Shown in pieces: positions 14,542-22,253 of a DNA stretch of 32,300 nucleotides. The notes under the pieces were generated by a model, which was not told where the DNA came from, did not search any database, and saw only the letters and a program-made list of their open reading frames with translations. Both the position numbers and the translations under genes were made by a program. Each line of letters opens with the position of its first letter. The stretch's first letter is position 1. Origin of the DNA: a virus; IMG/VR virus record IMGVR_UViG_3300030389_004514, positions 1-32,300 of that record; one strand, 5' to 3'.

Positions 14542-14570
14542 AATATAATGAATAGTTAGTATCTTGTCAA
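14542..14570 (-). promoter_or_regulatory. Sigma70-type promoter P5 (before the DHS-like gene)
   Basis: Minus strand TGC-TTGACA (14565-14570), 17 bases, TATATT (14542-14547). It begins 8 bases after the stop of the 83-aa zinc ribbon gene and separates the glycan island side from the thyX operon. The predicted leader to the ATG at 14511 is about 25 bases. Confidence 0.8.
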
Positions 14571-14578
14571 GCACTATT

Positions 14579-14830
14579 TTAAGAAATAATTCTACTTTCC
14601 GCCTTCTTCAAAATAGCATCATAGACTTCTTCTGGTAGTTGAAATGTACGACAGTTAGGACAAACATAGATAGCAATGCCGCCAAGATTCATAGGCAAAA
14701 CTTTACTACCTTTTACTTCCTTCTTTTCCATTGACTCAGTAATTTTATGATTACAAGCATTACACTTCCATAATACTTCATCTGATGTAGTTGCCTTATC
14801 AATAGGAAACTCTTTTATTTTATCATCCAT
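14579..14830 (-). CDS. Small zinc ribbon protein, 83 aa
   Basis: Two CxxC pairs, C23/C26 (WKCNACNHKI) and C57/C60 (VCPNCRTFQLPEE), separated by a 30-residue hydrophobic loop with a GGIAIYV strand, make a zinc ribbon or rubredoxin-like fold. No electron-transfer or nucleic-acid motif is visible beyond that. The ATG overlaps the stop region of the 56-aa gene by 8 bases. It is the last gene before promoter P5, so it probably belongs to the transcript coming from the glycan island. Confidence 0.7.
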   Translation of the reverse strand: MDDKIKEFPIDKATTSDEVLWKCNACNHKITESMEKKEVKGSKVLPMNLGGIAIYVCPNCRTFQLPEEVYDAILKKAESRIIS

Positions 14831-14993
14831 TCTTGGTCACCTTTGGTGTAATCTCTTTTGCTGACCTTATCTCTTCATCAAGTATGAGATTATAAATCTT
14901 CTTTAGTGTGTCAGAAGAAACTTGATCAGAAACTGTTATCAAGATTACTCCCGACTCTTCGTTGTGTAAAACTTGCTCCAATAACCTTTTCAT
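14823..14993 (-). CDS. Small hypothetical protein, 56 aa
   Basis: ORF filling the gap between the SIS-domain gene and the 83-aa zinc ribbon. It starts at ATG 14993 with a strong AGGAG 6 bases upstream and ends 8 bases inside the next gene. The protein (MKRLLEQVLHNEESGVILIT and on) looks like a small alpha/beta domain with charged helices; no family recognised. The good ribosome site and exact fit argue that it is real. Confidence 0.66.
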   Translation of the reverse strand: MKRLLEQVLHNEESGVILITVSDQVSSDTLKKIYNLILDEEIRSAKEITPKVTKNG

Positions 14994-15002
14994 CTTATTC
15001 TC

Positions 15003-15587
15003 CTATTCTACAACTAGTTCTTCTACAATAGCGTGAAGAGCAATCTCTGATGTCAATTCAACTACACCGTAATTATAACTATCTATCTTAACAAAATGAT
15101 CTCTATCGCCATTCAATACAGGCTCTCCATCCATACCAAAAATTGATAAGGTATGTGAGCCAACTTCACCTGCATATTGTAAAGCTCTCATAATATTAGG
15201 GGATTTGCCAGATGAGGATACAGCAATTACATAATCTCTTTTCTTAAGTTCATTTATCTTTAACCATTGTGTCAAGGCATCTTCTTGACTATAGTCGTTG
15301 GTAAGGGCGGTTTGCAGACTATTGTTACTTAGCGTATGTGCCTTCACCTTACATCTCTTATTAAGATCAGTTGAGATATGCTCTGCAATAGCATGACTTC
15401 CGCCGTTACCTATGATAAATACTCTATCAATAGATGTTACTAACATATCGTCACCCTTCTTATAGGCATAAGTGCCTTCTAGCTTTTCTTTTACAACACT
15501 TAATACATCATTATCAAGCTCAGATACACATCTAATGATATCTCTTTTATACTCGCTAATTGTTATAACTCCATTATCATCTGGCAT
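15003..15587 (-). CDS. gmhA: Phosphoheptose isomerase-like SIS-domain protein
   Basis: 194 aa. SIS-domain sugar isomerase: FIIGNGGSHAIAEHISTDL (57-75) is the phosphosugar-binding loop and AVSSSGKSPNIMRAL (122-136) the second SIS motif, both as in GmhA, which converts sedoheptulose 7-phosphate to D-glycero-D-manno-heptose 7-phosphate. The family length (about 190 aa) matches. The adjacent GHMP kinase, whose stop lies one base before this ATG, is the next enzyme of the GDP-heptose route, which strongly supports the assignment. A general phosphosugar isomerase of other specificity remains possible. Confidence 0.82.
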   Translation of the reverse strand: MPDDNGVITISEYKRDIIRCVSELDNDVLSVVKEKLEGTYAYKKGDDMLVTSIDRVFIIGNGGSHAIAEHISTDLNKRCKVKAHTLSNNSLQTALTNDYSQEDALTQWLKINELKKRDYVIAVSSSGKSPNIMRALQYAGEVGSHTLSIFGMDGEPVLNGDRDHFVKIDSYNYGVVELTSEIALHAIVEELVVE

Positions 15588-15588
15588 T

Positions 15589-16623
15589 CTATGACTCCAC
15601 GTTTAACAACACTCTACTACCATAGTGATCAATGTTAAAATTCATTATTTTATAATTACCCAATTTTTTTATCATACCTTCTGTTACTTGTTGTCTCACA
15701 CGTTCCACATAAAACATCATAAAGCCACCACCCCCCGCACCAATTATTTTACCACCTGTAGAACCACCTTCTCTTGCTGTATTATACATTTTCATTATAT
15801 CTTCATTTACAATCTTATCACTAAATTTCAACTTCAAATCCCAATTCATTCTCAAGCTATGACCTATGTTTTGGTATTCGTTGTTTTTTAAGTGTTCAGC
15901 TAACCATTTAGATAATTCTACATTCTCCTTCATGGCGTTTATAGTATCTTCTTTATCCATCAAGTTTTTATTTTGGTCATCTAAAACTGACGAACTTTCT
16001 CTTGTAATACCAGTATAGAACAGAAGTAAATTCTGAGATATTGAATTTAAATCATCTTGTTTCTTTACTAGTGGTGTAACCTTTATTTCATGTCTTTCAT
16101 TAGCTGTATAATCATTTATATATTCATTAGCAGTAAATGTCATTTCATTTAGACCGCCATAAGCAGCCGCATACTGATCTTGATAACCAATAGGTTTACC
16201 ACACAAAACCATCTCTATGTGTGATGCTTGTTGTGCTAACTTTTGTTTACTAACATAATTGCCCTCTAATGTATGAATAGCATTTAGCAACCCAACAAGA
16301 AAACTTCCACTACTACCAAGACCACTACCTTTTGTTGGTATGTCTGCCCAGTTGATAATCTCTAAACCATAATTAACACCCAAATATATAAGTGTCTCTC
16401 TAATGAAGTCATGCTGTATTTTAAATATTGTATTTGTATCTACGACTTCGTTTTCAGAATACTTTAGATAAATTTTATTATCGTGTCTCTTCTTTACCAA
16501 AACATAAACGTATTTGTCTATGGTGGCGTTGATACAGTGTCCGTCATGTTTCTCAAAGAAAGACGGCATATCTGAACCACCACCAGTAAATGTTATTCTT
16601 AGTGGTGTCTTTGTTATAATCAT
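15589..16623 (-). CDS. hddA: D-glycero-D-manno-heptose 7-phosphate kinase-like GHMP kinase
   Basis: 344 aa. All three GHMP kinase motifs are present: N-terminal TPLRITFTGGGSDMPSFF (6-23), ATP loop PTKGSGLGSSGSF (96-108), and C-terminal GGSTGGKIIGAGGGGF (286-301). GKPIGYQDQYAAAYGG (142-157) holds the likely catalytic aspartate D149. This arrangement is that of HddA, which phosphorylates heptose 7-phosphate at C1 on the route to GDP-D-glycero-D-manno-heptose, and of related fucose/galactose-type kinases. The neighbouring GmhA-like gene favours heptose. It overlaps the end of the 97-aa gene by 4 bases. Confidence 0.86.
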   Translation of the reverse strand: MIITKTPLRITFTGGGSDMPSFFEKHDGHCINATIDKYVYVLVKKRHDNKIYLKYSENEVVDTNTIFKIQHDFIRETLIYLGVNYGLEIINWADIPTKGSGLGSSGSFLVGLLNAIHTLEGNYVSKQKLAQQASHIEMVLCGKPIGYQDQYAAAYGGLNEMTFTANEYINDYTANERHEIKVTPLVKKQDDLNSISQNLLLFYTGITRESSSVLDDQNKNLMDKEDTINAMKENVELSKWLAEHLKNNEYQNIGHSLRMNWDLKLKFSDKIVNEDIMKMYNTAREGGSTGGKIIGAGGGGFMMFYVERVRQQVTEGMIKKLGNYKIMNFNIDHYGSRVLLNVES

Positions 16624-16913
16624 ATTCTGCCAGTAATCTCTTTTATTCTGTTTATTGCAACTGTTAGTTCGACAACCTTAGCTTCTAATGAGCTTACCTT
16701 ATCTTTGGCGTCACGGTATTCTCCCCAAGCCTTTGTGGCTTCTTCTTGCCAATCAATCTCTACACCAGATACATCGTCAAAGTTTTGTAGTCTCCTTCTA
16801 TAAATGGTTTTACCATTATCGGGACTTTCATAAATGTATTTATTACCATCATCTTTTTGATTCTTTAGGTTGTCTATTCTTTCTCTGCCTTGTCTGTCAA
16901 CACTAACCGTCAT
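16620..16913 (-). CDS. Hypothetical coiled-coil protein, 97 aa
   Basis: Unrecognised. The middle is polar with several beta-like stretches (KYIYESPDNGKTIYRRRL) and the C-terminal 35 residues form a probable coiled coil (AWGEYRDAKDKVSSLEAKVV and on). It overlaps the epimerase gene before it by 11 bases and the kinase gene after it by 4, so it is part of the same transcript. The CDS looks more like a small phage structural or accessory protein than a sugar enzyme. Confidence 0.65.
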   Translation of the reverse strand: MTVSVDRQGRERIDNLKNQKDDGNKYIYESPDNGKTIYRRRLQNFDDVSGVEIDWQEEATKAWGEYRDAKDKVSSLEAKVVELTVAINRIKEITGRI

Positions 16914-17898
16914 TTGATTCTCCTCTCAATTTCCACAAGTTTTGTACTGTCCTATCAATACCTTCTTCAATGGATAATTTTGGACTCCAACCCCAATCAT
17001 TTTTTGCCTTTGATATGTCAGCTTGAGTAATCTCAGCTTCGTTGGGTTGATCTGGTTTATAGATAACTCCACCAGAGACACCAGAATCTATTTTCATACA
17101 GGCATTATAGACTAATCTTCTTATCTCTAATATTTCATAATTATCTCCACAACCTGCATTGTATGTTTGTGAGTCAACTTTATCTTGTCTATTTTTAAAA
17201 GCAGCATAGTGAAAACTATTTAGATCATCAATGTGTAAGAAATCTCTACGTTTACGACCACTACCAAAAATTATAGGAGTTTCGCCATCAAATAGTTTGT
17301 TTGTAAAAGAGCCTACTACGGGCGGAATATCTCTCTTGAGATTCATTGATGGGCCATAAATATTTGTATACCTAAATAAAGTAGTACCTATACCGTTTGT
17401 TATTCCATAACTTCTAATAAACTGAGATGCTGCCATCTTCGTTATAGCATAGTATCCCAACGGAGTGTTTACATTTGGTGCATCTGTTTCAGTGGTTGGA
17501 TATTTTTCTTCTCCTACAATATTATCATATTCAGCAGAAGTATCGGAAAAATAAAAATGACGAGCATTAGCACACGCCGCAAATTTCAACATATTGAGTG
17601 AACCCTTGACGTTTACATCAATCGCCTCATCAATGTGGTCACGACAATAATATAACTCACCCCTTGCAGCAAGATGCCACACTGCATCAAAATCACCATA
17701 CCCACTATCCCACTCTATATCTCTAATATCTTTTTCGTAAAAAGTGAAAGATGAATCTTCTAAAATGTCTTCTATGTTTTTATGGAAACCACAAGAAAAG
17801 TTATCTATACCTACAACTTCTTCACCATTTTCTAAAAGGGTTCTGGCAAGATTACTTCCTACAAAACCTGCAACACCTGTGATAAAGTGTTTAGCCAT
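16903..17898 (-). CDS. NAD-dependent sugar epimerase/dehydratase (extended SDR)
   Basis: 331 aa. Extended short-chain dehydrogenase: NAD-binding GVAGFVG (8-14), VWHLAARGE, a SDTSAEYD stretch that takes the place of the usual SSxxVYG with serine near 118-121, and the catalytic YxxxK at Y150/K154 (GYYAITK). The C-terminal GSGRKRRDFLHIDDL and TYNAGCGDNYEIL are typical of nucleotide-sugar epimerases. The exact reaction (4-epimerase, C5/C3 epimerase or 4,6-dehydratase on a GDP- or UDP-sugar) cannot be read. ATG at 17898 with AGGAG upstream. Its partner substrates may be the heptose made by the following two genes. Confidence 0.85.
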   Translation of the reverse strand: MAKHFITGVAGFVGSNLARTLLENGEEVVGIDNFSCGFHKNIEDILEDSSFTFYEKDIRDIEWDSGYGDFDAVWHLAARGELYYCRDHIDEAIDVNVKGSLNMLKFAACANARHFYFSDTSAEYDNIVGEEKYPTTETDAPNVNTPLGYYAITKMAASQFIRSYGITNGIGTTLFRYTNIYGPSMNLKRDIPPVVGSFTNKLFDGETPIIFGSGRKRRDFLHIDDLNSFHYAAFKNRQDKVDSQTYNAGCGDNYEILEIRRLVYNACMKIDSGVSGGVIYKPDQPNEAEITQADISKAKNDWGWSPKLSIEEGIDRTVQNLWKLRGESNDG

Positions 17899-17951
17899 TA
17901 TTTTATTCTCCTATTGTTTATTGACATATAGTATAATAAAATAAACGACCT
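17899..17951 (-). promoter_or_regulatory. Weak possible promoter before the epimerase gene
   Basis: The 53-base gap is AT-rich. On the minus strand TTTATA, 17 bases, TATACT can be read as a poor sigma70 promoter; it does not match the TTGACA/TATATT type used elsewhere. This gap is one of the few spaces within the glycan island where a promoter could sit. Confidence 0.25.
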
Positions 17952-19046
17952 TTATAAACTATTGAGTATATCTAAATATTTTTTCCCTATTATCTCTGGC
18001 CTACACACATCATGCCAGTTTTGTTTGGCTCTATCGCTGTAGTATTTATAATCAATACTGCCATCAATAAAGCCTTTCATAATACGAGTATACTCACTAG
18101 TATCATTTGGTAAGACAACAAAACCAGTATCGGCTATTGTCTCTATGTGACCATTGAATGTTTGTCCATAATGTGAGATAACAGGCTTACCGTGGGCTGC
18201 AGCCTCCCAAACATTTGCTGGGTTACACTCTCCATCTTTTCTGGCGTGAGCTAAAACATCAATGGTGTTATAAAATTTACTAAGTCGTTCTTTAGATGTT
18301 GTCTTGTCTATAAACTTAGCATTAGAAATACGAAACCTGCTAATATCATTCCTGCATAAATCGGATGGATTAACAATAACAAAAAAAGTTCTGGAAGTTT
18401 CAACTTGTCCATAAGCCTCCAGATTAATCGGGTCATAAATACTTTCATCGTCTCTTCCTATTCTACCAAAAACAAAAGCGTCATTGGGTATACCAAGTTC
18501 TTCTTTTAGGTTTTCATTTGAGTAAGGGTCTTCTATAGAGTTTCTTAATACAACATGTTTAGGATTATCTCCAAAACCCGCGGCCATCTTAAGTTGTTGA
18601 GATACGTAGATGACTCTTGAAATTTCTATACTGTCATCTTGGTTAGCAAATACTGCTGTACTCAGAAAGTGATTGCTATGTTCTTTTATTTGTGGTACTA
18701 ACGGCCACTCTGGTATACCAGCACTATATCTATGAACAACAAAAGGTTTTAGTTCTTTTATCTTCTCTATCAACTGGTGTTGACTAGTATAACAAAACAT
18801 TCTACTTTGACCAATGGCATCTCTAAAATAAGGTTCTCTTGTTTTATCTCCATCTGACTTGTATGCCAACCAGTGGTCATAGTTCTTATCATACTTTGAT
18901 AACCAACCCAAAAGTATTTGAACCATACCCTCTGTTCCACCAAGACCTAATCCGTTGAGGTGATGAACAACAACCTTCTTAGTTGAACCTGTTTGCCAAT
19001 CAATAGACAAGTTGGCGGTGTTTAGTGTTAATCTTTGATAAGGCAT
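17952..19046 (-). CDS. Glycosyltransferase family 4-like protein (GT-B)
   Basis: 364 aa. GT-B glycosyltransferase: glycine-rich N-terminal loop HHLNGLGLGGTEGMVQ (28-43), nucleotide-binding domain with VFGRIGRDD (192-200), and the donor-binding region DVLAHARKDGECNPANVWEA (263-282) followed by AHGKPVISH (284-292), where E282 fills the place of the conserved EX7E region. It is clearly a paralogue of the C-terminal half of the 603-aa protein at 20442-22253, aligned nearly end to end. Donor and acceptor are unknown; by context a deoxysugar or heptose. ATG 19046, directly after the GT-A-like gene. Confidence 0.84.
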   Translation of the reverse strand: MPYQRLTLNTANLSIDWQTGSTKKVVVHHLNGLGLGGTEGMVQILLGWLSKYDKNYDHWLAYKSDGDKTREPYFRDAIGQSRMFCYTSQHQLIEKIKELKPFVVHRYSAGIPEWPLVPQIKEHSNHFLSTAVFANQDDSIEISRVIYVSQQLKMAAGFGDNPKHVVLRNSIEDPYSNENLKEELGIPNDAFVFGRIGRDDESIYDPINLEAYGQVETSRTFFVIVNPSDLCRNDISRFRISNAKFIDKTTSKERLSKFYNTIDVLAHARKDGECNPANVWEAAAHGKPVISHYGQTFNGHIETIADTGFVVLPNDTSEYTRIMKGFIDGSIDYKYYSDRAKQNWHDVCRPEIIGKKYLDILNSL

Positions 19047-19048
19047 AA

Positions 19049-19843
19049 TTAGGCTGAGAAGTTTGTCCCGTCTGGTCTTCTAATTTCATCTAAGGGGATG
19101 TGTTTGATTTCCTTACCGATAAATCTTGTTATGTTATGTCCTCTTACAATATTATACTCATTCAACTTATTTATGACATCACTAGCTTCATGTAAATGAC
19201 CAAAGGCATACTTTTCTGTAAAACGATATCGTGGGTGACCATCTCTTTGAAACTGCCACCATAAATCATTAGGATCACCGATTGAGTGTAATCCATTTAA
19301 CACCCATTCTTCTACGTTATCAAAACCAAGTTGTGTGCCTTCATATTCATTTTGTAAGAAGTCTATTTCTTTTCTTGGTGGGTATACCTCTGCCTTCAAG
19401 GGTAAAAACTCTTTTAAGAAGTCTCTCTTAAACAACATTAAGTCTGACATTGGAAAGTGATGTGACTTATGTTCACCAGCACCAAATGGTTTTCCACTAG
19501 CAATAAAATCATCAATAAGATTTTCATATCTCTCTTGATTGAAAAAGAATCCATCAAAGTTTGTCAATACAACGATATCTCTATAACCTGCTAATGCAAA
19601 TCTTAAGCCAGCGTTGATAGCATCTAATGCACCATAAGCATAACCTGTGTTTTCTGGAATGGTAATAAAAGTATTCTCACCACAACCACTAGCTATTTTA
19701 TCTAAATCTCCATTGAATACAGCAGTCAACCATAAATCTAATCCATTTGGAAAATTATATCTAATTATTTCTCTATTGATAACATATTCTTTTGTTCTAT
19801 CATAACCAATCAAGATATGATTTATGTTCTTAAAATCAGCCAT
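19049..19843 (-). CDS. Possible GT-A type glycosyltransferase, 264 aa
   Basis: The sequence has a GT-A-like plan: an N-terminal strand and helix (HILIGYDRTKEY), then PENTGYAYGALDAINAGLRF followed by YRDIVVLTNFDGFFF, which resembles the NxGxxxAxNxG...xxxLNxD pattern of GT2-type transferases with the DxD position reduced to FDG. The rest (KSHHFPMSDLMLFKRDFL, NDLWWQFQRDGHPRYRF) is not assigned. It lies between a methyltransferase and a GT4 gene, with 2-5 base spacings, so a role in glycan assembly is likely. ATG 19843 is preferred to TTG 19846; AGAGAGGA lies upstream. Confidence 0.6.
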   Translation of the reverse strand: MADFKNINHILIGYDRTKEYVINREIIRYNFPNGLDLWLTAVFNGDLDKIASGCGENTFITIPENTGYAYGALDAINAGLRFALAGYRDIVVLTNFDGFFFNQERYENLIDDFIASGKPFGAGEHKSHHFPMSDLMLFKRDFLKEFLPLKAEVYPPRKEIDFLQNEYEGTQLGFDNVEEWVLNGLHSIGDPNDLWWQFQRDGHPRYRFTEKYAFGHLHEASDVINKLNEYNIVRGHNITRFIGKEIKHIPLDEIRRPDGTNFSA

Positions 19844-19848
19844 CAAAA

Positions 19849-20445
19849 CTATCCTCTCTTATATACCATTAGGTTAGGTAAGAACCAACCAGCACAATCG
19901 GGTGGATTACCCCACGATTTTATTTCATCTTCAATTTCATTGTCTATATTATAATGATGTTTACCAAATTTTTCAATCCAAGATTCTTTAGGGGCACAAT
20001 TAACATGAAAATCGCCGGCCTGACCAATGGGTGCTGCGGTCATTACAATATGCTTCGGGTAGTGCATTACTATATTCTCTACAAAAATTTCAGAGTATTC
20101 TTTTTCTATGTGTTCGGCCACTTCATAACTTTGCAGTAAATCAACGGGACAGATAACTGGTTGTTCTAATTTATCTCTAAGGTCATGTTTAACAATAAAA
20201 CTATCAGCTGTTTTTGATATTATTTCATCTATATTAGGTGAACCTTCTATACCCCACGCATTTTTTTCCAAGTTTTTCCATAACTCTATTTGTCCACCAC
20301 CCGCACAACCAACATCTAAAACACTTTTTGGTTTCAACAATTCGTTTAATCTTGGTATAACCCATCCACCAAACCTAAACTGCTCTTCTTGGTTATCACG
20401 AAAAAATTGATGACTATATTCACGTAAATCATATCTATCGGTCAT
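19849..20445 (-). CDS. Class I SAM-dependent methyltransferase
   Basis: 198 aa. Motif I SVLDVGCAGGGQIELW (41-56) binds SAM; AWGIEGSP is motif II-like and DLLQSYEVAEHIEKEYSEIF fits the post-motif region of small-molecule methyltransferases (Methyltransf_11/23 type), followed by HIVMTAAPIGQAGDFHVN. Probably O-methylates a sugar residue of the glycan made by the neighbouring enzymes. It overlaps the start of the gene coding the GT2-GT4 fusion's stop by 4 bases and is followed after 5 bases by the GT-A-like gene. Confidence 0.78.
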   Translation of the reverse strand: MTDRYDLREYSHQFFRDNQEEQFRFGGWVIPRLNELLKPKSVLDVGCAGGGQIELWKNLEKNAWGIEGSPNIDEIISKTADSFIVKHDLRDKLEQPVICPVDLLQSYEVAEHIEKEYSEIFVENIVMHYPKHIVMTAAPIGQAGDFHVNCAPKESWIEKFGKHHYNIDNEIEDEIKSWGNPPDCAGWFLPNLMVYKRG

Positions 20446-22253
20446 TGAAGCTCTCTATACATTTTAAGATGTTGTTCAACAATAACTTCTGGTCTTGCTC
20501 TTTCATACCATCTTTGTTTTGCTCTACTACTAAGATAATCATAGTCTATCTGTTTGTCAATGAATCCCTTCATAATACGAGCATACTCTTCGGTATCATT
20601 CTTTATCTGTCCCTTACTATCTTCACAAGTAAAGTTAGGTAGATTGATACTTCTTGCATAATCAAGCACATCGGGTATAGATGATGGATTACCGTCTTGC
20701 CACACGTTATGAAAATTACTTTTTCTCATAACAACAAAACCAGCATCACCAATCTCTTCTATGTGTCCATTGTAAGGAATACCCAAGTGACTAATAACAG
20801 GCTTACCGTGAGCCATCGCTTCCCAGCAATTGCCGGGATTACACTCACCATCCTTACGAGCATGAGCAAGAACATCCATAGTATTATAAAACCTACTTAA
20901 CCTTACGTCATCTAATGTTGGGTCTACCCAACGAACATTCTTTAAACCTAACTCAACAGCCTTTTCTTTTAGACTAGTTGATGGATTCAATGCTATGAAG
21001 TAAGTGTTCTCTTTTTCTACCATAGAGTAAGCATCAAGATTGACAGGATCATATATATCACCGTCATCTCTACCGACTCTACCAAAGACGAAGGCATCAT
21101 TTGGTATATCTAATTCAGCTCTAAGGTCTTGATCAGTTCTTGGTGATTCTACAGGAATACGGATTAGTTCTGCATCGTCACCTGTGTGTCCAGCACATTG
21201 TTGTAAGTTGTTGCTAATATACACACACTTATCAATATCAATAGTTCCATCTCTACTACCAAAGATTGCAGTGGAAACTAAATATTTAGCAAAATCATCT
21301 AGTGGTTTGACAAAAGGAAATTCTGGTCCACCCGCTGTTTGTCTGTGAACTATGTGTGGCTTCAACTCTCTCATAATATATAAGAACTCTGGTGCTGAAG
21401 CAAAACAAATTAAGTTATCTTTACCCAAGTATTCTTCAAAGTATGGTTCTCTTTCTCTTTCACCGTGAGCCTTGAAAGCTAGTGTATGGTGAAACTCATC
21501 GTCTTTGGGAAAGTATTTCGCCAATAACTGTACAACCTTAGCGGTTCCACCCAGACCAAGATGGTGTAGATAGTGAACAATCAACTTTTTATTACTTGAT
21601 ACGTTTATTCTCTTGGCTGTAAGTTTAGCTTCTAACTGATACTGATCATGTTCTCTATCAATACCCCTCTGCTGACGAGCAGCACTCTTACGATGAACAA
21701 TGTGTTGACCAACTAAGGCAGCGTCTTTTGTTGCACCGATTATTCGTTCATGTGTTCTGCCAGAATAACGACAATTTCTTTTGTATATCCTCTGTTGATA
21801 GTCGGGATAGTTTACCCACTGAAAGTATGAAAGTTGCCATCCCTGTCTTTCGACCATTTCTTGGTCTAATCCATCTACAATATTTATTCGGGGTAAACTA
21901 ATACAATCAACACCATTTTTATCAGCCTCCCATATATGCCAAGGCAACTGATTCCAAAGTAGATGTTCTAACTTTTCATCAGCATCTATTAGAACTCTCC
22001 ACTCTTCTTTTGTATTATCAAGGGCAAAGTTCTTCTGAATCTCAAAATCGTGTTGCCACGGTTTCTCTAATACAGTAACCTTATCTTCACCGACATTATC
22101 TCTAAATTCTTTTAGTGTCTCTAAAGTTCCATCTGTAGAGCCACCATCAACAATAACAAAATCGGATACTATGTATGGTCTTACATTATCAAGAGTGTCT
22201 TTGATAGTATCCATATCGTCATATGTGATCATTGCAATTGAATACTTTACCAT
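20442..22253 (-). CDS. Two-domain glycosyltransferase: GT2 (N) fused to GT4-like (C)
   Basis: 603 aa. Residues 1-200 are a family 2 transferase: SIAMITYDDMDTIKDTL, VIVDGGSTDGTLE (33-45), and the metal-binding LIDADEKL with DAD at 90-92. Residues about 222-603 are a GT-B domain: HYLHHLGLGGTAKVVQ, VFGRVGRDD (388-396), DVLAHARKDGECNPGNCWEA (460-479), AHGKPVISH. The C-terminal domain is homologous to the separate 364-aa protein and carries an extra segment of roughly 40 residues (about 511-552) absent there. Fusion suggests two consecutive sugar additions by one protein. ATG 22253 overlaps the GT9-like gene's stop by one base. Confidence 0.88.
   Translation of the reverse strand: MVKYSIAMITYDDMDTIKDTLDNVRPYIVSDFVIVDGGSTDGTLETLKEFRDNVGEDKVTVLEKPWQHDFEIQKNFALDNTKEEWRVLIDADEKLEHLLWNQLPWHIWEADKNGVDCISLPRINIVDGLDQEMVERQGWQLSYFQWVNYPDYQQRIYKRNCRYSGRTHERIIGATKDAALVGQHIVHRKSAARQQRGIDREHDQYQLEAKLTAKRINVSSNKKLIVHYLHHLGLGGTAKVVQLLAKYFPKDDEFHHTLAFKAHGEREREPYFEEYLGKDNLICFASAPEFLYIMRELKPHIVHRQTAGGPEFPFVKPLDDFAKYLVSTAIFGSRDGTIDIDKCVYISNNLQQCAGHTGDDAELIRIPVESPRTDQDLRAELDIPNDAFVFGRVGRDDGDIYDPVNLDAYSMVEKENTYFIALNPSTSLKEKAVELGLKNVRWVDPTLDDVRLSRFYNTMDVLAHARKDGECNPGNCWEAMAHGKPVISHLGIPYNGHIEEIGDAGFVVMRKSNFHNVWQDGNPSSIPDVLDYARSINLPNFTCEDSKGQIKNDTEEYARIMKGFIDKQIDYDYLSSRAKQRWYERARPEVIVEQHLKMYRELQ

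Noticed and set aside
674-14570. MotA-box reading of TGCTT in P1, P3, P4 and P5
   Set aside because: T4 MotA boxes lie about 12 bases from the -10 element. Here TGCTTGA is about 19 bases from TATATT and is continuous with a full TTGACA, so a normal -35 element is the better reading.
17921-17937. Plus-strand TTGACA followed by TATAAT
   Set aside because: Only 5 bases separate the two boxes, and no plus-strand gene follows.
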